The notes below the pieces were generated by a model. That model made no database searches. It had not been told where the DNA came from and saw only the letters and a list, made by a program, of their open reading frames with translations. 47,706 bases of DNA, taken from assembly GCA_900320435.1 (NCBI GenBank), contig ONSH01000003.1, forward strand, positions 1-47,706, read 5' to 3'. Numbering within the stretch: the stretch's first letter is position 1; every line of letters begins with the position of its first letter. The translations under genes were made by a program, and so were the position numbers. The DNA comes from an uncultured Prevotellaceae bacterium. GTDB lineage: Bacteria > Bacteroidota > Bacteroidia > Bacteroidales > Bacteroidaceae. This document shows positions 24,419 through 32,968 of the stretch, in pieces.

Positions 24419-25924
24419 ATGATGAAAAGAATTACCCTTATTTTGACGGCCTTGCTTTTGTGCTTTGCCGCAAATGTTAGTGCTCAAGGTCAGTTGACGG
24501 GCCTGAAAATGAGCGTCAAGGTGGACGGCGGCGATCCTTTCGTACAGGCTTTCCAAGCCTCTGGCATGGAGCCCCGGGATTTGACCAGCCAGCAAATCTC
24601 GTCCATCATCATCGACGGTGCTGAGGTGAGTGCCACAGGTACGGTGAGCGATGCGAAAGTGATGGGCACTGTTTACAAGCAGGGTTCAAGTCCGGAGGAA
24701 TGGCGCGAGATTCCCTTGATCAATCAGGGCGACGGCACTTGGAAGATTTCCGGTCTGAACGCAGAACTCATTGATGATGACGTAATGAGTGGTACAACGC
24801 TAGTGTTTGAGTTTTATGCCCAAGCCAAAAGTGGCAGCAACACCGTGTATTTCAACAACGGCGGTGAGAACTACAAGGTCATCTACGTTAACCGCACTGC
24901 CAGCAACGGCATCACCCGTTTCGAACTCTTTGTTAAGTTGAATGGCAGCCAGGAGGACACCAGAGTGGAGTTCCCCGCCTCGGGTTACCCCGTGATGGAT
25001 ATGACCAGCCAGCCGGCGACTTCCATCGTCATCAATGTGGCCAAAGTGAGCACCAACATCGATATGAGGAGCGTCAAAGTGAAAGGAACTGTGTACAAGC
25101 AGGGTTCAAGTCCTGAAGAATGGCGCGATATTCCTCTGGTCGATCAGGGCGGCGGCAAATGGAGGTTGGACGGCATCGGTGCCGATCTCATTGACCCCAA
25201 AATGGACTCAAGTCCCAGAGTGTTTGAGTTTTACGTAAAAGCCGAGGCATCCTCTGACGGTCACGCCTATTATTACAACAACGGCGGCGAGAACTACAAA
25301 CTGATTTTCGTGAAAGACGGCGGAACCTCGAGCACCATCAGTTTCCCCTCCACGGGTGCAGCCACGCTGACGCTGAATGTCAACGGTAAACAAAGGACGC
25401 AGTACAACTATAACGGTAACGGCCAACGCAATCCGACCGTGCAGCCCGGAGAACTCGGTTCGCTCGTGATCGAATCCTTCAGCTTTGAGATGATTCGCGG
25501 TAATGCTGACGTCAATGTCACTTCCGGTTCGCTGCAATACCGCGTGTATAAGTCCGGAAAGGAAGACGGCAATTGGAACAGCATCGAGGGCAATTTGACC
25601 GACTGGAAGGATGCTCAGGAAAATCTGCGCACGACGGCCCGAAAGGATAATGCCAACGTGAATGTTGCGCAGGGTCTTTCCGTAGGGGAGTACACGCTGG
25701 AAATCAAGTACCAATGCGTTGCTAATGGCGAATACTACTACTTGCCGGATCAGGCCGGAAGCAATCGCTACAACTTCTCTATCTCGACCACAGGCGTGGT
25801 GGAACTGCAGGCAGCAGGCAAGAAGAAGGGGAAAGTGCAGCGCTTCAACCTCGCCGGACAGCCCGTGGGTGAGAACTATCGCGGCGTCGTGATTGAAGAC
25901 GGAAAGCTGATAGACAGACGTTAA
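24419..25924 (+). CDS. Secreted three-module repeat protein with a C-terminal sorting-like tail
   Basis: A 501-aa protein with signal peptide MKRITLILTALLLCFAANVSAQ. Two ~150-residue modules are near copies: both contain GTVYKQGSSPEEWR and, ~60 residues later, YNNGGENYK or FNNGGENYK. A third, diverged module (~315-450) keeps YRVYKSGKEDGNWNSI. The last ~30 residues (RFNLAGQPVGENYRGVVIEDGK) resemble the C-terminal sorting domain of type IX secretion cargo. It is therefore probably exported to the surface. ATG at 24419 or 24422 are both possible. The biological role is unknown; no catalytic motif is apparent. Confidence 0.75.
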   Translation: MMKRITLILTALLLCFAANVSAQGQLTGLKMSVKVDGGDPFVQAFQASGMEPRDLTSQQISSIIIDGAEVSATGTVSDAKVMGTVYKQGSSPEEWREIPLINQGDGTWKISGLNAELIDDDVMSGTTLVFEFYAQAKSGSNTVYFNNGGENYKVIYVNRTASNGITRFELFVKLNGSQEDTRVEFPASGYPVMDMTSQPATSIVINVAKVSTNIDMRSVKVKGTVYKQGSSPEEWRDIPLVDQGGGKWRLDGIGADLIDPKMDSSPRVFEFYVKAEASSDGHAYYYNNGGENYKLIFVKDGGTSSTISFPSTGAATLTLNVNGKQRTQYNYNGNGQRNPTVQPGELGSLVIESFSFEMIRGNADVNVTSGSLQYRVYKSGKEDGNWNSIEGNLTDWKDAQENLRTTARKDNANVNVAQGLSVGEYTLEIKYQCVANGEYYYLPDQAGSNRYNFSISTTGVVELQAAGKKKGKVQRFNLAGQPVGENYRGVVIEDGKLIDRR

Positions 25925-25938
25925 ATCTGGTTAAAATA

Positions 25939-25970
25939 TTTGTCTGTTTCGCACAAAAGCCTTACATTTG
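25939..25970 (+). promoter_or_regulatory. Promoter of the BI-1 family gene
   Basis: TTTG at 25939-25942, a 20-base spacer and TACATTTG at 25963-25970, about 50 bases before the start at 26021. Confidence 0.8.
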
Positions 25971-26020
25971 CACAAGATGTGAGGCTTTTGCCTTTGTTAT
26001 GAACCTAAAATTAAGAAAAT

Positions 26021-26737
26021 ATGTCAGACTTCAACTATTCCAAAAACTACGGCAACTATTCCACCGTCGATGTCGTTGCTGCGCAAAACACGCTCTTGCG
26101 CAAAGTCTATCTCTGGATGACGGCCGCGCTGGCCATCACCGGTTTTACGGCGTTCACCGTTGCCAACAATCCGGCCTTGTTGCAGATGATCTTCGGATCG
26201 CGTTTCGTGTTCTACGGGCTACTGATCGGCGAACTTGTGCTCGTGGTGTGGCTCTCGGCCGCCATTCAGCGTCTTTCCATCGTGACGGCCACGCTGATGT
26301 TTGTGCTCTATTCGGTGCTCAACGGCGCCACGATGTCGATCATCTTCCTGGCTTACACGGCTTCGAGCATCGCCACCACCTTCTTCATCACCGCCGGCAC
26401 CTTTGGTGCGATGGCCCTCGTGGGCAGCGTCACCAAGACGGATCTCTCGCGCTTCGGCAACATCCTGCTGATGGCGCTCATCGGTCTGATTGTGGCTACG
26501 GTGGTGAACCTCTTCCTCAAGAACAGCATGATGGACATGATCATCAGCGGCATCGGCGTGTTGATCTTCACGGGTCTCACCGCCTATGACGCACAGAAGA
26601 TCAAAGCTCTGACAACAGGTATGGAGGACAACGACGAGACGCAGAAGCTGGCCGTCTTGGGCGCGCTGAGCCTCTATCTCGACTTCGTCAACCTCTTCCT
26701 CTATCTGCTGCGTTTCTTCGGCAGAAGAAGTGAATAA
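26021..26737 (+). CDS. Bax inhibitor-1/YccA family membrane protein
   Basis: A 238-aa protein with seven hydrophobic segments. The N-terminal cytosolic part ends QNTLLRKVYLWMTAALAITGFTAF, the usual entry into TM1, and the last part TGLTAYDAQKIKAL is the family signature (AYDTQ-type). BI-1 proteins are pH-sensitive calcium leak channels; the bacterial role is poorly known. Single-gene unit with its own promoter and terminator. Confidence 0.92.
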   Translation: MSDFNYSKNYGNYSTVDVVAAQNTLLRKVYLWMTAALAITGFTAFTVANNPALLQMIFGSRFVFYGLLIGELVLVVWLSAAIQRLSIVTATLMFVLYSVLNGATMSIIFLAYTASSIATTFFITAGTFGAMALVGSVTKTDLSRFGNILLMALIGLIVATVVNLFLKNSMMDMIISGIGVLIFTGLTAYDAQKIKALTTGMEDNDETQKLAVLGALSLYLDFVNLFLYLLRFFGRRSE

Positions 26738-26757
26738 GCCGCATTGAAAACAAACAG

Positions 26758-26789
26758 AAAGCCTCCCGGAAATTCCGAGAGGCTTTTTT
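26758..26789 (+). terminator. Intrinsic terminator after the BI-1 gene
   Basis: A stem AAGCCTC(C)CGG / CCG(A)GAGGCTT with a small AAATT loop and six T. The convergent gene ends at 26814, so it may serve both. Confidence 0.9.
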
Positions 26790-26813
26790 CGTGCGTAAAG
26801 AAGTAGGGTTGTT

Positions 26814-27188
26814 TCAATAGGCCAGACTCCCTATCATCAGACCCAAGGCTGTGCCGACAACGGCTCCGGCAACAACACCGGCGGGATCGGCGTGATAGTA
26901 AGCGGGAGGAGGACAGGGTCTGGGAGCCGGAACGGGCACGGGCTCATAGACAACATGCACGGGACGTGCGGCGTAGTGATGAGGCCTGTGGTGATAGACC
27001 GGAGCGGGAGCGCAGTGTCTGTAGCCTTCGCGCGCCATCTCGTGACGCACCTCGCGACGAACTTCACGACGCATCTCGTTGCGTGAATAACCCATCTCGC
27101 GACCCATGTGGCGGCCTTGTGCCATCGTGGTGGTTGTACCCATGGTGATCATGATCATCAAAAGAGTAAGCATGTGTCTTGTCTTCAT
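26814..27188 (-). CDS. Small exported protein with a C-terminal glycine-rich segment
   Basis: A 124-aa protein. The signal peptide (MKTRHMLTLLMIMITMGTTTTMAQ) is followed by an R/E-rich helix (MRREVRREVRHEMAREG), a histidine/proline-rich middle (HHRPHHY, PVPVPAPRPCPPP) and a glycine-zipper-like hydrophobic end (GVVAGAVVGTALGLMIGSLAY). The ATG at 27188 gives the best signal peptide; another lies three codons upstream. A -7 box TATCTTTG on the minus strand (27244-27251), with TTG 20 bases further, is its promoter. The His-rich centre could bind metal. The function is unknown. Confidence 0.7.
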   Translation of the reverse strand: MKTRHMLTLLMIMITMGTTTTMAQGRHMGREMGYSRNEMRREVRREVRHEMAREGYRHCAPAPVYHHRPHHYAARPVHVVYEPVPVPAPRPCPPPAYYHADPAGVVAGAVVGTALGLMIGSLAY

Positions 27189-27368
27189 AGTTTGCAATGT
27201 TTAGAAGTTGGACAATTTTGGTTGTTTTTCGATTTTGACACTGCAAAGATAAGACAAAACACATGCTTTTACAAGGGGAGTTTATCTAATCCGAAAGCGG
27301 ATATTCCTTTTTCTGGGGGAAAACTCCTACCGGAAGTGCCGCTGCACCTCCGTCGGGATGGACGGGCA

Positions 27369-27644
27369 TCACTGCTCCTTTCTCTTCTCCAGACCGCCCT
27401 CCAGAGCCTCCAAAGCGCTGGAGAATGCCTCCTCGAAGGTGTCGCAGGTCTTCTCGGCAAAGAGTGCGGCAATCTGCACTTTCACCTGTTTGTTGTTCTT
27501 CGTTTGGGGTTTCACGACATTCATGCGGATCACCACTTCGTCGTCGTCGGCCAGATGGCGGGCAAAGCGTGAAAGTTTCTTGTTGATATACTCTTCGAGT
27601 TTCTTGGTCATCTCAAAGTTCACAGCCTGAATGTTTGTCTTCAT
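27369..27644 (-). CDS. hpf: Ribosome hibernation promoting factor (HPF/YfiA family, short form)
   Basis: A 91-aa protein starting MKTNIQAVNFEMTKKLEEYINKKLSRFARH, the S30AE/HPF N-terminal domain; VKVQIAALFAEKTCDTFEEAFSSALEAL closes the fold. It is the short form without the dimerising C-terminal domain. HPF binds the decoding centre of the 30S subunit and stores ribosomes in stationary phase. It lies 42 bases before the FNT gene end, on the same strand. Confidence 0.9.
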   Translation of the reverse strand: MKTNIQAVNFEMTKKLEEYINKKLSRFARHLADDDEVVIRMNVVKPQTKNNKQVKVQIAALFAEKTCDTFEEAFSSALEALEGGLEKRKEQ

Positions 27645-27686
27645 GATGTTACGTTTTTAAGAGGTTAAACACTTATTTCTTGGGAT

Positions 27687-28292
27687 TCACTGTTGTTCTT
27701 TCCAGATGTGATAGCAAATGATGCGGTAGAGATTGCAGCCGACAAAGTTGCCCACGACGATGCTCAGGTAAAAGACGAGAATCTGGGGCCAGAAGACGGC
27801 GTAAAAGTCAAGAGGCACGCACAAATAATAGAATGCGTCGGCCACACAGTGGGGGAAGCCGCACATGATGAAGAGAGGCACGCCGAAGAGCAGGGGGAGA
27901 TTCTGTCCCTTGCGGGCAAAGGTGACGGCGGTGGTCATGATCATGCCGCATCCGATAGCCAGTATGCCGCCTCTGACGGGACCGATGGCCAGACGGCCTT
28001 CCAGAATCTTCTGTGCCGTATCCTGAAGGGGCATCGGACTCATGCGGGCGATGATGGCGACGATGAGGCAACCGACGATGTTGCCCAGGAGAATAAGGAA
28101 CAGTTGTCCCGTTTCACCTTTCTTAGTAAAGCCTGCGGTTCCGGTGTAGAGTTTCAGTCCGTAGTGCACCACCGTAAGCAGGCCGAAAGCGAAGAGTACG
28201 GCGCCGATGATGCTTTTCTCGGCCAGATAGCCGAAACCGGCAATACCGATGGCCACTCCGGCGTAAATGGACGATTCGATGATTTTTCTCAT
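27687..28292 (-). CDS. Formate/nitrite transporter (FNT) family protein
   Basis: A 201-aa protein with six hydrophobic segments in the FNT pattern: AGVAIGIAGFGYLA, VHYGLKLYTGTAGF, ILLGNIVGCLIVA, LFIMCGFPHCVADAFYYL (the central-histidine region GFPHCVADAFY replaces the usual GFEHSVANMFY) and IVVGNFVGCNLYR. FNT channels pass small monovalent anions such as formate, nitrite or hydrosulfide, so a formate or acetate channel is plausible. It is somewhat short for the family (about 260). The start at 28292 precedes the first membrane span; -7 box at 28338-28345 (minus strand). Confidence 0.85.
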   Translation of the reverse strand: MRKIIESSIYAGVAIGIAGFGYLAEKSIIGAVLFAFGLLTVVHYGLKLYTGTAGFTKKGETGQLFLILLGNIVGCLIVAIIARMSPMPLQDTAQKILEGRLAIGPVRGGILAIGCGMIMTTAVTFARKGQNLPLLFGVPLFIMCGFPHCVADAFYYLCVPLDFYAVFWPQILVFYLSIVVGNFVGCNLYRIICYHIWKEQQ

Positions 28293-28475
28293 GGTTTGTT
28301 GTGTGTAGAAAGACGTGTTTGCTTTGTTTTTCTGCCACAAATATAATAAAAAAAAATGTAATTCGGCCAACTGCAACAATTTTTATGCAAAAGTTTTTTT
28401 CTTTTGACGCAAAAATGTCACTCTTTCGGTCACTTTGTCGCAAGGAAAAGATTAACAAGCGTTAGAAATGTTAAG

Positions 28476-28501
28476 CCCGATTCCCTGTATGTTAAATCGG
28501 G
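28476..28501 (+). promoter_or_regulatory. Inverted repeat upstream of the sigma-54 promoter
   Basis: CCCGATT at 28476-28482 and AATCGGG at 28495-28501 pair across a 12-base gap, ending 17 bases before the -24 box. It is a candidate site for a sigma-54 activator, although such sites normally lie further upstream. The gap 28380-28612 holds this site, the FNT promoter and the hsp20 promoter. Confidence 0.45.
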
Positions 28502-28517
28502 TGACAAAATGGCGTTT

Positions 28518-28533
28518 TGGCACAGCTGTTGCA
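28518..28533 (+). promoter_or_regulatory. Sigma-54 (RpoN) promoter of hsp20
   Basis: TGGCAC-N5-TTGCA fits the -24/-12 consensus perfectly, with exactly 10 bases between GG and GC. The transcript would start near 28544, giving a ~70-base leader with AGGAG just before the hsp20 start. No sigma-70-type -7 box competes nearby. Confidence 0.75.
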
Positions 28534-28612
28534 TGATGTAGGGCAGAGGCTCGAAAGACAAGAGCCCATGATAAAGTAAATGTTTAACAATTAAAGATAG
28601 GAGATTAAAACT

Positions 28613-29062
28613 ATGTTACCTATGTTTTCCAACAACTACCGCAACGCAATGAACTTCATGCCGGCATTCTTCAATGATTTCTTCAACGATTCATTCCCCG
28701 AAATGCGTCAGGTGCACACCACCTCTCCGGCCATCAACGTGACCGAAAGCGACACGGATTACAAACTGGATCTGGCCGTTCCCGGCACCACGAAGAAGGA
28801 CTACCACATCAACATCACCGAAGACGGTAATCTGATGGTATCTCTGGAGAAGGAGCAGAAGACGGAAGAGAAGGGTGATGAGAAGCGCCGCTGGTTGCGT
28901 CGCGAGTTCTCTTACCAGAAGTTCTCACAGGCCTTCACTTTGCCCGACGATGTAGAGCGCGAGAAGATTGAAGCCACGGTGAACGACGGCGTTCTGACGA
29001 TCGTGCTGCCCAAGAAGGCTCAGGAGGCTCTGCCTTCCAGCCGCCAGATTGAAGTCAAATAA
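28613..29062 (+). CDS. hsp20: Hsp20/alpha-crystallin family small heat-shock protein
   Basis: A 149-aa protein. The alpha-crystallin domain spans ~38-135 (SPAINVTESDTDYKLDLAVPG, LMVSLEKEQK, FSYQKFSQAFTLPDDVE, NDGVLTIVLPKK). The F-rich N-terminus (FMPAFFNDFFNDSFPE) drives oligomer assembly. It holds unfolding proteins during heat or other stress. The start at 28613 follows AGGAG; the ATG at 28622 is an alternative. Expression is predicted to depend on sigma-54 from the promoter at 28518. Confidence 0.93.
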   Translation: MLPMFSNNYRNAMNFMPAFFNDFFNDSFPEMRQVHTTSPAINVTESDTDYKLDLAVPGTTKKDYHINITEDGNLMVSLEKEQKTEEKGDEKRRWLRREFSYQKFSQAFTLPDDVEREKIEATVNDGVLTIVLPKKAQEALPSSRQIEVK

Positions 29063-29090
29063 CCCGGGAGGTTATATTTTCTTTCGAAGG

Positions 29091-29125
29091 AGTCCCGTCT
29101 GACTTGTTTCAGGCGGGGCTTTTTT
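29091..29125 (+). terminator. Intrinsic terminator of hsp20 overlapping the end of uvrB
   Basis: AGTCCCGTCTGA pairs with TCAGGCGGGGCT (12 pairs, two G:T) and is followed by six T. Positions 29109-29125 also encode the last residues of uvrB on the other strand. The stem read on the minus strand may end uvrB transcription as well. Confidence 0.88.
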
Positions 29126-31148
29126 CGTCGTCTTCTTCTTGGGCCATGAGAGCCAGCATCTCGTCGCGCAGACGGGCGGCGCTGATGAAGTCCAGTTTCT
29201 TGGCTGCTGCCTGCATCTCTTTGCGCAGAGCGTCGATTTTCTTGCGGCGCGCCTCCGGCGAGAGTTGCAGCGCTTCGAATGATTCCGCCGCCTGAGCAAG
29301 AGGCTGCGGTTCAGGTTCGATGTAGGCGCGCTTTTCGCCTGTGGCTTTCTGCAGGGAGAGCAGGTCGGACATCGTGCGGGCCTTTTGTATCTGCTGCGGC
29401 GTGATGCCGTGTTCTTCGTTGTAGCGCATCTGCTTCTCGCGGCGGCGGTTGGTCTCGTCGATGGTCTGCCGCATGGAGTCCGTGATGCTGTCGCCGTACA
29501 TGATGGCCAGTCCGTGCACATTGCGGGCCGCACGTCCGACCGTCTGTGTGAGGGAGCGGTGAGAGCGCAGGAATCCTTCTTTGTCGGCGTCGAGAATGGC
29601 CACGAGCGACACCTCGGGCAGGTCGAGTCCTTCGCGCAGAAGATTCACGCCGACCAGCACATCGATGACACCTTTGCGCAGATTGTCCAGAATCTCAACG
29701 CGTTCCAGCGTGTCCACTTCGGAGTGGATGTATGTGGCCTTGATGTCGTAGCGCAGGAAATACTCCGTGAGTTCTTCGGCCATGCGTTTGGTCAATGTGG
29801 TGACGAGGGTGCGTTCGTGCCGTTCGACGCGTTGCTGGATTTCTTCCATGAGGTCATCCACCTGATGGCGGGTCGGACGCACTTCAATGGGCGGATCGAG
29901 CAGACCGGTCGGACGTATCACCTGTTCGGCCACAACACCTTCCGAGCGTTCCAGCTCGTATTCTGCCGGAGTGGCGGAAACGTAAATGGTTTGGGGCGTC
30001 AATGCCTCGAATTCTTCGAAGCGGAGCGGGCGGTTGTCTTTGGCCGCCGGCAGACGGAAACCGTATTCGACCAGATTGGTCTTTCGGGCCTGATCGCCGC
30101 CGTACATCGCCCGTATCTGCGGCACGGAGACGTGACTCTCGTCGATGATGAGCAGAAAATCCTTCGGGAAGAAGTCCAAGAGGCAGTAGGGACGGGTGCC
30201 GGGCGCTCTGCCGTCGAAGTAGCGGCTGTAGTTTTCGATGCCGGAACAGTGGCCGAGTTCGCGTATCATCTCGATATCGTAGTTGACGCGCTCCTCCAAA
30301 CGTTGTGCCTCAAAGTCTTTGCCGATGCTTTGGAAATAAGCCACCTGATCCTTGAGGTCTTCCTTGATGAGGGCAATGGCGGCTTCCTGCTTGTCGGGAG
30401 ACGTGATGAAGAGGTTGGCCGGATAGATGCGGTAGTCGGGAAAAGAGGCCACTGTGTCCAAGGTCTCGCTGTCCAGCTCTTCCAGGCTTTCAATTTCGTC
30501 GCCCCAGAAGGACACTCTGAGGATGCGTTCGCTGTAGGCCAGGAAGATGTCTACGGTGTCGCCCTTGACCCGAACGCTCCCTCGTGTCGGCGTGATGTCG
30601 TTGCGCACATAGAGCGAATTGAGCAGACGGCGCAACAGGGCATTGTGGGTAATGGTCTGGCCGACAGCTAGATCGATGACGTTGTCATAGAAAGCTGCGG
30701 GATTGCCCATGCCGTAGATGCAACTCACCGACGAGACCACCACGACGTCGTTGCGCCCCGAGAGCAATGCGCTGGTGGCGGAGAGACGCAGGCGGTCGAT
30801 CTCTTCGTTGATGGCCAGATCTTTCTCGATGTAGGTGTCGGTGGAGGGGATGTAGGCCTCGGGCTGATAGTAGTCGTAGTAGGAGACATAATATTCCACC
30901 GCGTTCTCGGGAAAGAACTGTTTCATCTCGCCGTAGAGCTGAGCTGCGAGGGTTTTGTTGTGCGAAAGAATGAGGGTGGGGCGCCCGAAGTTTTGGATGA
31001 CGTTTGCCATCGTGAACGTCTTGCCGCTGCCGGTGACGCCGAGCAGCGTCTGTGCCGGCAGTCCCTGACGCAAACCTTCCGTGAGTTGTCGGATGGCTTC
31101 CGGCTGATCGCCCGTAGGTTGGTATTGTGATGTGAGCTTGAAATCCAT
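29109..31148 (-). CDS. uvrB: UvrABC excinuclease subunit B
   Basis: A 679-aa UvrB: Q/GDQPEAI entry, Walker A G37-VTGSGK43-T44, the beta-hairpin region EAYIPSTDTYIEKD, DESHVS as DEXH box, VLVGVNLLREGLDLPEVSLVAILDADKEGFLRS, and a C-terminal UVR motif. It is the helicase-like damage-verifying subunit of nucleotide-excision repair. The ATG at 31148 gives the normal MDFKLTSQYQPTGDQP start. A TAACTTTG -7 box on the minus strand (31158-31165) lies only 9 bases before it, implying a nearly leaderless mRNA. Confidence 0.97.
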   Translation of the reverse strand: MDFKLTSQYQPTGDQPEAIRQLTEGLRQGLPAQTLLGVTGSGKTFTMANVIQNFGRPTLILSHNKTLAAQLYGEMKQFFPENAVEYYVSYYDYYQPEAYIPSTDTYIEKDLAINEEIDRLRLSATSALLSGRNDVVVVSSVSCIYGMGNPAAFYDNVIDLAVGQTITHNALLRRLLNSLYVRNDITPTRGSVRVKGDTVDIFLAYSERILRVSFWGDEIESLEELDSETLDTVASFPDYRIYPANLFITSPDKQEAAIALIKEDLKDQVAYFQSIGKDFEAQRLEERVNYDIEMIRELGHCSGIENYSRYFDGRAPGTRPYCLLDFFPKDFLLIIDESHVSVPQIRAMYGGDQARKTNLVEYGFRLPAAKDNRPLRFEEFEALTPQTIYVSATPAEYELERSEGVVAEQVIRPTGLLDPPIEVRPTRHQVDDLMEEIQQRVERHERTLVTTLTKRMAEELTEYFLRYDIKATYIHSEVDTLERVEILDNLRKGVIDVLVGVNLLREGLDLPEVSLVAILDADKEGFLRSHRSLTQTVGRAARNVHGLAIMYGDSITDSMRQTIDETNRRREKQMRYNEEHGITPQQIQKARTMSDLLSLQKATGEKRAYIEPEPQPLAQAAESFEALQLSPEARRKKIDALRKEMQAAAKKLDFISAARLRDEMLALMAQEEDDEKSPA

Positions 31149-31272
31149 ATTAAGATGCAAAGTTAGAAAAAAATGTGCTAAGAGAAGCAAAGAAACCTGT
31201 TGTTTTTGCCAAAAAGTGCTTTTAGAACCAAAAAACTTGCTCCGATAAGGGGTAAAAGTGAAAAAAAAGTGA

Positions 31273-31280
31273 TAACTTTG
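31273..31280 (+). promoter_or_regulatory. -7 element of the bamD operon
   Basis: TAACTTTG ends 11 bases before the bamD start codon; no clear -33 box is visible. The transcript leader would be about 7 bases. Confidence 0.55.
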
Positions 31281-31291
31281 CGCGCTGAATT

Positions 31292-32146
31292 ATGAAGAAA
31301 CTGCTCATATCCATACTTGCTGTTGCGCTGTTGACCGGTTGCAAGCGATTTAACGCTTTGGAGAAGTCAACGGACTACGAGTACAAATACGAGGTGGCGA
31401 AACAGTATTTCTTCGAGGGCAAATACGTCAAAGCCTCCCTGCTTTTCGGCGAGCTTCTGGCTGTGATGAAGGGCACGCTTAACGGAGAAGAGAGCCTTTA
31501 TCTGTTGGCGCTGAGTTCCTTCAACTGCAAAGACTACGAGAATTCGGCCCAATATTTCAGAAAATATTACCAGAGCTATCCCAACGGCCAGTATGTGGAA
31601 TATGCCCGTTACTATGCCGGATATGCGCTCTACAAGAAATCGCCGGATCCCCGACTGGACCAGTCGACTACGTATCAGGCCATTCAGGAATTTCAGCAGT
31701 TCCTGGACTACTATCCCTATACCCGCATCAAGAACGAAACGCATCAGATGATTTATGCCCTGCAGGACCGTCTGATAGAGAAAGAATATCTCAGCGCCAA
31801 GCTTTATTACGATCTGGGCACCTATATCGGCAACTGCACTTCCGGCGGTTCCAACTACGAGGCCTGCATCGTCACCTCGCAAAATGCACTGAGGGATTTC
31901 CCTTACGCTTCCAACGAGATGCGCGAGAAGTTCTCAATTCTCGTGTTGCGCTCCAAGTATCATTTGGCGCTCAAGAGTGTGGACGCCAAGAAAGAGCAGC
32001 GTTTCCGCGACGCGATCGACGAGTTCTTCAACTTCGCCGGCGAGTATCCCGAAAGCAAGTATATGGCCGAAGCGGTCAAGATGCACGAGGATGCCCAACG
32101 TATGGTGGAGAAGAAACATATCGACGTCAAGCCTAAAGAAGATTGA
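31292..32146 (+). CDS. bamD: Outer-membrane assembly lipoprotein BamD
   Basis: A 284-aa lipoprotein: MKKLLISILAVALLTGC with lipidated C17, then TPR repeats (YEVAKQYFFEGKYVKASLLFGELL, SAQYFRKYYQSYPNGQYVEYARYYAGYALY, RDAIDEFFNFAGEYPESKYMAEA). BamD is the essential partner of BamA in barrel insertion. It heads an operon with rpoZ and the DUF4293 gene. Confidence 0.93.
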   Translation: MKKLLISILAVALLTGCKRFNALEKSTDYEYKYEVAKQYFFEGKYVKASLLFGELLAVMKGTLNGEESLYLLALSSFNCKDYENSAQYFRKYYQSYPNGQYVEYARYYAGYALYKKSPDPRLDQSTTYQAIQEFQQFLDYYPYTRIKNETHQMIYALQDRLIEKEYLSAKLYYDLGTYIGNCTSGGSNYEACIVTSQNALRDFPYASNEMREKFSILVLRSKYHLALKSVDAKKEQRFRDAIDEFFNFAGEYPESKYMAEAVKMHEDAQRMVEKKHIDVKPKED

Positions 32147-32186
32147 ATTAACACGAAAACAAACACATAAAATCAGATATTCCACT

Positions 32187-32534
32187 ATGGATTACAGAAA
32201 GACAAACGCCCCCACCAACACAGTCACCCGTGACGTGATGAGCCTCTGTGAGGACACCGGTAACATCTATGAGAGTGTAGCTATTATCGCCAAGCGTGCC
32301 AATCAGATCAGCGCCGAGCTCAAACAGGAGTTGACCAACAAGTTGCAGGAGTTCTCCTCTTCGTCGGACAGCAGCGTGGACGAGGTGTTCGAAAACCGTG
32401 AGCAGATCGAGATCAGCCGCTACTACGAGCGTCTGCCCAAGCCCACACTGATTGCTACCAAGGAGTTCGAAGAGGGTCGTATTTTCTTCCGTGACGGCAG
32501 CAACGATCAGGAAGAAGCAGAGGATCAGTTCTGA
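32187..32534 (+). CDS. rpoZ: DNA-directed RNA polymerase omega subunit (Bacteroidetes type)
   Basis: A 115-aa protein matching the Bacteroidetes omega/RpoZ form: MDYRKTNAPTNTVTRDVMSLCEDTGNIYESVAIIAKRANQIS contains the conserved NIYE...IAKRANQI core, followed by a longer acidic C-terminus than in other phyla. I start at 32187 because the in-frame extension overlaps bamD in the wrong frame. It lies 40 bases after bamD; its stop overlaps the next start (TGATG). Confidence 0.88.
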   Translation: MDYRKTNAPTNTVTRDVMSLCEDTGNIYESVAIIAKRANQISAELKQELTNKLQEFSSSSDSSVDEVFENREQIEISRYYERLPKPTLIATKEFEEGRIFFRDGSNDQEEAEDQF

Positions 32535-32968
32535 TGATTCAGAGAATTCAGTCTTTATGGATGCTGTGTTCGGCAATTATTGCCGGCACAGTGTCGTTTT
32601 TTTGCCCGTTGGCCCGTCTGACGGTCACGGAGGATTTCGCCCAGGATCTCACGGGCTGGAGTTTTCTGCCGCTCGGCGTGATTCTCATGCTGGTGGCTTT
32701 GATCACCCTTTTTGACATCTTCCTTTTCCGCAAGCGTGCTTTGCAGATGAGGCTGATGACGTTCTCCATCGTCTTGTTGGTCGGCTGGTATCTGCTCTAT
32801 GCCTATGCCTATTGGCAACTTTGGCAGGAGGCCAGCAATAACGATCTGATACTGAATGTCTGCGTCCCGGCTGGACTGCCGTTTTGCTCGATGGTGCTCA
32901 ACTATCAGGCTTTCCGCTACATTCTCAAGGACGAGATGCTGGTCAGGAGCCTCGACCGTTTGCGTTAA
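32534..32968 (+). CDS. DUF4293 family membrane protein
   Basis: A 144-aa protein with four hydrophobic segments (SLWMLCSAIIAGTVSFF, SFLPLGVILMLVALITLFDI, LMTFSIVLLVGWYLLYAYAY, ILNVCVPAGLPFCSMVLNY) and a short basic C-terminus. It fits DUF4293, usually found after rpoZ in Bacteroidetes. Inner-membrane; function unknown. The start shares its A with the rpoZ stop. The end converges on the barrel gene at 32965, overlapping it by four bases. Confidence 0.85.
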   Translation: MIQRIQSLWMLCSAIIAGTVSFFCPLARLTVTEDFAQDLTGWSFLPLGVILMLVALITLFDIFLFRKRALQMRLMTFSIVLLVGWYLLYAYAYWQLWQEASNNDLILNVCVPAGLPFCSMVLNYQAFRYILKDEMLVRSLDRLR

